64,000 bases of DNA from Nissolia schottii. Lineage: Eukaryota; Streptophyta; Magnoliopsida; Fabales; Fabaceae. Below, piece by piece: positions 58,640 to 64,000 of the stretch. The translations under genes were made by a program, and so were the position numbers. How positions within the stretch are numbered: position 1 is the first letter of the stretch; the number at the start of each line of letters is the position of its first letter. The stretch lies in NCBI GenBank assembly GCA_003254905.1, contig QANU01074048.1, positions 1 through 64,000 of the forward strand, written 5' to 3'. The notes under the pieces are model-generated. The model was given only the letters and a program-made list of their open reading frames with translations, did no database searches and was not told where the DNA came from.

Positions 58640-60001
58640 TGATAACTCTCCAACAAGAGTTATCTTTGTTTACGTTTTCAATAATTTTTAGTTAGAACAA
58701 TTTAGGATTCAGTGAATTTGAAGCATGGTTATCAGGATTTAATTATCTTTTCATCTCTGGTATGTTTGAAGGTTGTTTGAGTATTTCAAGGCCCAAAATG
58801 TAAGAAAATGAGGCAATTGTGAGTCATTGGAGCATCTCGCGCCAGACCTAAGGTGCATCAAGTGTCTCACGCGAGTTGAAGCAAGTAGAAAGCAAAGATT
58901 GGCACTTTGGAGAGTGTCTCGCGCGAGACACATATACGTCTCACGCGAGAAGTGACAAACAGAAAGTGAAGGATTTGATTCTGGAAGTGTGTCTCATGCG
59001 AGACACAATGCAACTCGCCTGAGACACTATCGCAGAAGGCCAAAACACGTGACAACTAGGTTAAATTAGACCAGAGGGAAAAATAATGATTCATTCAGCA
59101 TTCATTCACGTTTTTTATCGTTTTTGCCATCATCAAGGTGGAGGGAGAGAGAGAGAGAATGCACTAGGATTCAAGAACACTAACGAAGAAGACTGATTTG
59201 CTCGTGATTCAACCCCATGTTTTCCTATTTTCTATGTATTTTCCCGTATTTTCATTATTGATTGTTGATTTCAGTTATTTTATCATCAACTAATTTCCTT
59301 TTTGATTAGGAGGATGATGTAATCCTAATGCTTTTCTTCTAATTCTAATTGAATCATTATTCAATTGTGTATGTTGTGAACTGATCTTCTCTATGTTTAA
59401 TGCTTTTTATTAACTAGCCATTAATGAATTGTTAGTAAACCTAAGGGAACTTTGACAAAAGAAACCTAGGTGTTACTGAGAGATTGATCATCACTTAGCT
59501 ATATCTTAGAGATAAGAACAGAGGGTGGTGGAACCCTTAGCCTCACACGCTACCAAAGATTCACAAAACCCTAATCTCTAGGCGAACTAGATTAATTTTA
59601 AGAGATTGGTTAATTGGGTCGTTCATAGAAGGTACACACAATCTCCAGAGAGAATTGCGTTAGAATAGGAGTCTAGGTTGTCCTTCGGAAACAATTTGAA
59701 TAACAAAGAAACCTGAATTAGGGGAAACATTAGTGGTGAAATCGGAATCCCAATCGCCTTAACCTTCGAATCAAACCTACTTGCTTAAATTGCGTTTTTT
59801 AGTTGTCATATTTAATTTATATTGCTAAAATTCCAGTTCTACAAAACCCTATTTTGTGATTCAACTCTTAAGTTATAATTCTTGATTGCACTTCTAATCA
59901 AAATCGCTCTCGTGGGAATGATACTTCAGTCTTAAAGATTGATACTTTATTGCTTGGCGACGTGGTATACTTGCCATGTGTGTTGTGATTTTCACACACC
60001 A
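58640..60001 (+). mobile_element. Solo LTR Ln of a third family, 1362 bp
   Basis: TGATAACTCTCC start, TTCACACACCA end, perfect flanks CCAGT (58635-58639 and 60002-60006). Near the end CTCGTGGGAATGATACTTC recalls the 3' region of Ty3/gypsy LTRs in legumes, which suggests plus orientation. Palindromes GTGTCTCGCGCGAGACAC and variants lie at 58832-59030. Confidence 0.85.
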
Positions 60002-60029
60002 CCAGTTACCTGCAGAGGGAAATAGTAAA

Positions 60030-63000
60030 TGAAACACCCTAGCTAGTTAGCCTATGCTTAAGTCATAGACTTCCCGGCTAGGTGATGCTCTTCTGGTGCT
60101 ACGAACCGTTATTGTTTTCTGTCTTGCTTTGAAATTAGGGTTTACAAAATATGGGCCAATTTGAAAACTTTTGTCAATCATACTAGGGAAAATAAAGAGC
60201 CATACGCTTCATATATCGCATAAAAGTATCGTAAAAAGGTAAGAGAAACACGAGTATGTACCTGGCGCACGGCGAGTACCCGAAGAAAATACACATACGG
60301 CCCAGAGATTACACATACTTATACATTAATATTATAAGAATATCTTGTCCTGCTACGGACATACATACCTAACTACCAGTCTATTACATAAACAAAAACT
60401 ACGTACACGGATGAGAACTACTCATTGCGTGTACGGTACATATCTATCACGGCAACAACTGGCGGGGTCCTGCGGCGACTACTCCTCGGAATCCTCCTCT
60501 CGCTCCTCGGGGTCCACCTCGTCCTCGCTGGAGATGTCCGTCACCGCAGTGAAGTTGTGTGGTGCGAATCTACGCAGTCGTACTGGAAGTACCCTCTTTC
60601 TGGCTGTGGTGCGTCGCCCTCGTCCTTGGACAGGTAGTGTGGACAGCTCCAGATCTGTAGCAGGCTCGGGCTCTGGCCGCGGCGGAGGAAGATCATCCTC
60701 ACCATTAACGTGGATGGGGTCACGGCTGCTGCTACCGGGACGCTCATCAATCCAAATAGGGCGCATGGGTGAAGATCCGGGCCCTCGAAGTCTGCGTCGG
60801 GACCGCTCCGGAGTCTCTCCTGGCATGTTCGCAGGGGCAAAGGTACTAGTCTCCAGTAAGGTGTAAGTGCGGTAGTTGCGTTGTCGTGAGCGTGTTAACA
60901 ACCATACGTCCTTAGGAGGCGGAGGTGACATGTCTGTGAACTGGAGTCATACACGAGTGAGGATAAGAATTTGTTCTTAGTGGGAACTCTACATGGCTTC
61001 AATAGTTCAATTACTCGGGTAGATTCCAGGCCACTCAGGAATACCTCTAAGTGTCATGCATACTAAATTCCTACTGTTTATTATCTTTTGGCCTACGTCC
61101 TGAGCAACTTTATCTAAGTTACTAGGTGATTGGATTACTACTCTTGTTATTACCTGGGCTCCGTGCTCATTAACTGTACGTGACTACTAACGACATACTA
61201 TTCGTCTTGGGTTGTTTCCTTGACGATACATAATGCTTGAACAGATATACATAATGCATAAGCAGATATACAGGCATACATACATACATATTCTCATACA
61301 TTCAATCTTTTCATCATACATATAGCTATATAATGCATGAGGGAATATGGGAAATCTCTTACGCATACCGGCTTACCCGGGTTAGCGTCCTTCTTCTTTT
61401 TAGACCTTCCACCCATGTAACCGTGGCCTCGGTTACAACCTCCTTCTATTCCCTATCATGATGACCCGGCAGCGCTTGAATCAGAGTGGTAGCTAACCAC
61501 GTTAAGCTCATAGGAGGTAATTCATCATCATGATAAGTACCACCACCCCCCTTACCGGGATGGCGAGGGAACGGTCCTTTGGCGCGATCAGGCGTGGACT
61601 CGATTCTCTTTACTTTAGTCTTAGTTCTTTATTTTGGGGTCCCCCTTTCTTTCTTGCAAGAGTGTTCCTGTTCTCTTTACTTTCAGGCCTTTGCCTGTTC
61701 TTTTTTCTTTCATATTCAGGTCTCTCTACCTGCGTTGCTCTTACCAATCCGTCGTGCAAAATTGGTGAGGGGCGTGTCTGTAAGACGTGCCAAGAGAATG
61801 TGATCTTCCTAGTCATATAACTACTGACTCTGACTAAGGCCAACCGAATCCTTGGTGATTGGGTCCCCTAGTTCTCTGCTTCATTTCCTAGAGTTCGGTT
61901 ATGCACCTTTAAATTTACATGAATACCTCTAGTGATCTGGGGTCGTCCTAACTCCTATGACGGTCATTCCTCATGATGCATGCTCTTGTTACATAAAGGT
62001 ACACATAACTATGCATGTTGGACCCCATAGAACCTTTAAAAATACAAGTTTTCAGTAAGCATTTGAATGAATAGGGTCTTAGTATTCGATTGATTCTTTC
62101 ATTCAAATCCCTTGAGAATTCAATCGACTGAAATCCTGCTCAGACTTTCATTCGATTGAAACCTCATGCATTCGACTGAAATCCCTTGGGAATTCATTCG
62201 GATCCCACAGTAAAAAAATCACCCCAGGGAGTAACTTCTCCAGGGGTTTTCTTTACGTAACATTTTCGTCTCCACAGTGATCCAATCAGTACAGTTATGG
62301 TTTCCAAACATCAAAATCATCAAAACCTAACCTTCCTAACTCATTTCCTATAGTTTGAATAAAATAGTTTTTCATTCACATACACAGAAATGCATATAAA
62401 CAGTCATAAAATAAACCACATAGACAGTGGGCTTAGAGTTACCCATATTCGATGGAGATTCCGGTCGGATATCCTCAATGCTCGCAACGTCCTACTTGCA
62501 ACGACGTGCTCCGGCGATTTTTCTGAGACTTCATCAAGAATCAGAGATGTGTCCGAACGGGACTGGTGTTTGTGAAAAAAGAAAGTGACGTAAATTTATT
62601 CTAAAACCCTAAGGGCTATTTATAGCCGTCCTAATTTCCTTTTTCTTTTTTCTTTTTCTTTTTTCTCTTTTTCTTTCTTTGTCATTTCTTTCTTCTGTTG
62701 CTTTATAATTATTATTTATTTATTTATTTATATTTAATATAGATAAATATCTCCTGAGGGAGATAAATTCCCTCCAGGGCCGTTTTGGTCCCGTTTGATC
62801 GCGTTTTGTTCAATTCCTCACACACCGGTTGCCCTAAAAATATTCCGAGCATACCGTTGTGATCCATTGATTTTTCCCTTCGATCCGGGAACTACCACTC
62901 AGAGATTTTTAACCATTTTGCCACATCCAAAAATTCCCTGAGTACTTTCCGGTATCCGGAATGAATCCCGTTCGAGTCGAAACTCTTCCAAATGCACCAA

Positions 63001-63149
63001 AAAATTTTCTGAACAAAACCTGCTCCAGGCCGCTAGTCCGGAGATTTTACAGGTTCAATTCTCCTTTCTAAACCTTCGAAACGCCTTTCAATTCCCTAGG
63101 ACGGCCTAACCAGCGGGTTTTCCGTACACGAGAGAATCGGGTTGTTACA
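60030..63149 (-). mobile_element. Solo LTR Lo, reversed, 3120 bp
   Basis: TGAAACACCC left end and CGGGTTGTTACA right end, perfect flanks GTAAA (60025-60029 and 63150-63154). TATTTATA at 62617-62624. Contains the only intact LTR-encoded cassette, hairpin words at 61684-61732 and ATTCGATTGAAA-type words at 62060-62200. Confidence 0.95.
60479..60931 (-). CDS. LTR-encoded basic/acidic protein of unknown function, 150 residues
   Basis: I do not recognise this protein. It opens MSPPPPKDVWLLTRSRQRNY, nine bases after the acceptor-like ACTCCAG (60941-60947) of its LTR, in the LTR's sense direction. It continues TYTLLETSTFAPANMPGE, an Arg-rich RSRRRLRG, then PIWIDERPGSSSRDPIHVNG, a proline/glutamate linker, the basic GRGRRTTARKRVLPVRLRRF (resembling a nuclear localisation signal) and NFTAVTDISSEDE with an acidic tail. 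There is no signal peptide or membrane segment. Homologues in Li and Ld keep the same frame blocks; codons for RRTTARK differ at five positions without changing the protein. This suggests past selection on the product. It might be translated from an unspliced or spliced LTR transcript. Composition fits a chromatin-associated protein, but that is only inference. Confidence 0.65.
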   Translation of the reverse strand: MSPPPPKDVWLLTRSRQRNYRTYTLLETSTFAPANMPGETPERSRRRLRGPGSSPMRPIWIDERPGSSSRDPIHVNGEDDLPPPRPEPEPATDLELSTLPVQGRGRRTTARKRVLPVRLRRFAPHNFTAVTDISSEDEVDPEEREEDSEE

Positions 63150-63154
63150 GTAAA

Positions 63155-63850
63155 CACATGCTAAAAAAAATCCACCTTTCTTCAAACAAAGACTATGGCT
63201 ATGTAGAGGAGGATGAGGGCTATGTTTTTTGTGAAATGTGTATAGTTCTTTGAGAAGTTTTTGAGGGGGAGAAGATGGGGAGAAGGTCACAGCCAAAGGG
63301 AGGGATAATGGAGGACGAAGTTTGAAATTTTCTCTCAAAGCTTGGAGAAGAAGATGAGAGCTTTGGGGTTTTGGATTTGAGTTTGAAATTGGACAAAAGG
63401 AATTAAGGTGTCTTGCATTTGGAAGAGAGAATTGGGAAAAAAAAAGAGGGAGAGGGGTATGGTTGACTATAGGGTTGTTAGGGAGAATAAATGTTAGGTG
63501 AGGGAAAAATATATTTAATTCATCTGGTGCGCAATTCGTCGCGTGCTGGAAAAATTATAAGACAATCGGTTTCACAATTTTTATTATATCGGGATAAAAA
63601 TAAATAATTAAACCAAAATTGATATGGGGGTGGGTCCCCATAGGTCTCGGGCGCAAACGTAACTTCTAAATCATAACTCTGATTTGATCCGACGAAAGTT
63701 TTTAAATCGATATAATTAGGGGAATATTATTATTTAAATAATATACTATGATTGTATGGTTCAATATTATACATAATTATCATATTATTATTAATTATTG
63801 TACATTAGAAAATATTGTGTTTATGTTCAATAAAAAAGTGGGATGTTACA
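63155..63850. other. Terminal piece of host LTR Lh, no gene
   Basis: AT-rich sequence ending in the reversed family terminus GGGATGTTACA. The last 150 bases (63851-64000) are AT-rich with nothing I can assign. Confidence 0.55.
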
Positions 63851-64000
63851 GATTGTGTGTTCTTATAATTAATGAACATAATTGCTAGTAATTGATATGT
63901 CTAATGGTTTTATTTTGCATATCCAAAGATAACTGGTAAATCTAATTGGCATACCTCAATAGCTAGATTAATGTATTATATTACCATCAATTATGTTAGT

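Larger units (their letters stand above)
43275..63850 (-). mobile_element. Host LTR Lh, reversed, split into five pieces by later insertions
   Basis: The right end reads GTGGGATGTTACA (63850), the reversed family start. Pieces 43275-43835, 48283-48398, 56814-58639, 60007-60029 and 63155-63850 join exactly at the target duplications of Li, Lj, Ln and Lo and total about 3.2 kb, the size of one LTR. Around 43525 it has GGATGAGAA...TTCCTCAGTGGGGG, the reversed hairpin next to the acceptor site. The left end is not clear; it abuts Lf. No gene is seen in its pieces. Confidence 0.65.

Overview
This is a plant nuclear window, probably from a legume (inferred from the SIRE/Copia-type LTR and the LTR and MITE styles; the species is not determinable). 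It is gene-poor. I find only two host genes with confident exon structures: a PPPDE/DeSI-type desumoylating isopeptidase (9417-11497, + strand, 4 coding exons, complete) and a receptor-like cytoplasmic kinase of the PBL/RLCK-VII type (30185-32908, + strand, its last kinase subdomains lost in an assembly gap). There are no tRNA or rRNA genes. Nearly everything else is LTR-retrotransposon sequence, mostly solo LTRs stacked inside each other. The LTRs are named La to Lo here.

Layout. 1-7175: minus-strand remnant of a Tat-like Ty3/gypsy element (gag, protease, RT) split by solo LTR La. 7176-8640: AT-rich, no gene. 8680-11800: isopeptidase gene. 12494-21247: reversed LTR Lb, which contains plus-strand LTR Lc and an N gap flanked by two near-identical 0.9-kb copies. 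21248-23640: unassigned, with a foldback MITE. 23642-28510: degenerate Reina-like gag split by reversed LTR Ld. 28537-29034: a striking 23-bp periodic array. 29500-32950: kinase gene with SINEs in its introns. 33300-36697: MITEs, an RT fragment and LTR Le. 36698-43274: chromodomain and polypurine tract leading into LTR Lf, with Lg nested inside. 43275-63850: one reversed ~3.2-kb LTR (Lh) expanded to about 20.6 kb by four independent insertions (Li, Lj, Ln, Lo); Lj itself holds three more (Lk, Ll, Lm). Most insertions carry readable 5-bp target-site duplications (TSDs).

The large LTR family begins TGTAACATCCC and ends in GGGTGTTACA or GGGTGTTTCA. A chromodomain-type integrase tail followed by a polypurine tract abuts Lf, so the family is a Tekay/Del-like chromovirus. 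Its LTRs (about 2.5-4.4 kb) share a TATA box near +550, a conserved donor-like AGNGGGTAA site near +600 to +1250, and a hairpin followed by an acceptor-like ATTTATGATTCCAGG site about 0.45-1.05 kb before the end. The most unusual signals lie inside these LTRs. (1) A protein-coding cassette (intact at 60479-60931, broken homologues in Li, Ld and Lg) sits directly after the acceptor-like site and differs between copies largely by synonymous changes. (2) Short palindromes are arrayed in fixed slots, with arms that covary between copies. (3) Different palindromic words fill comparable slots in unrelated LTR families.
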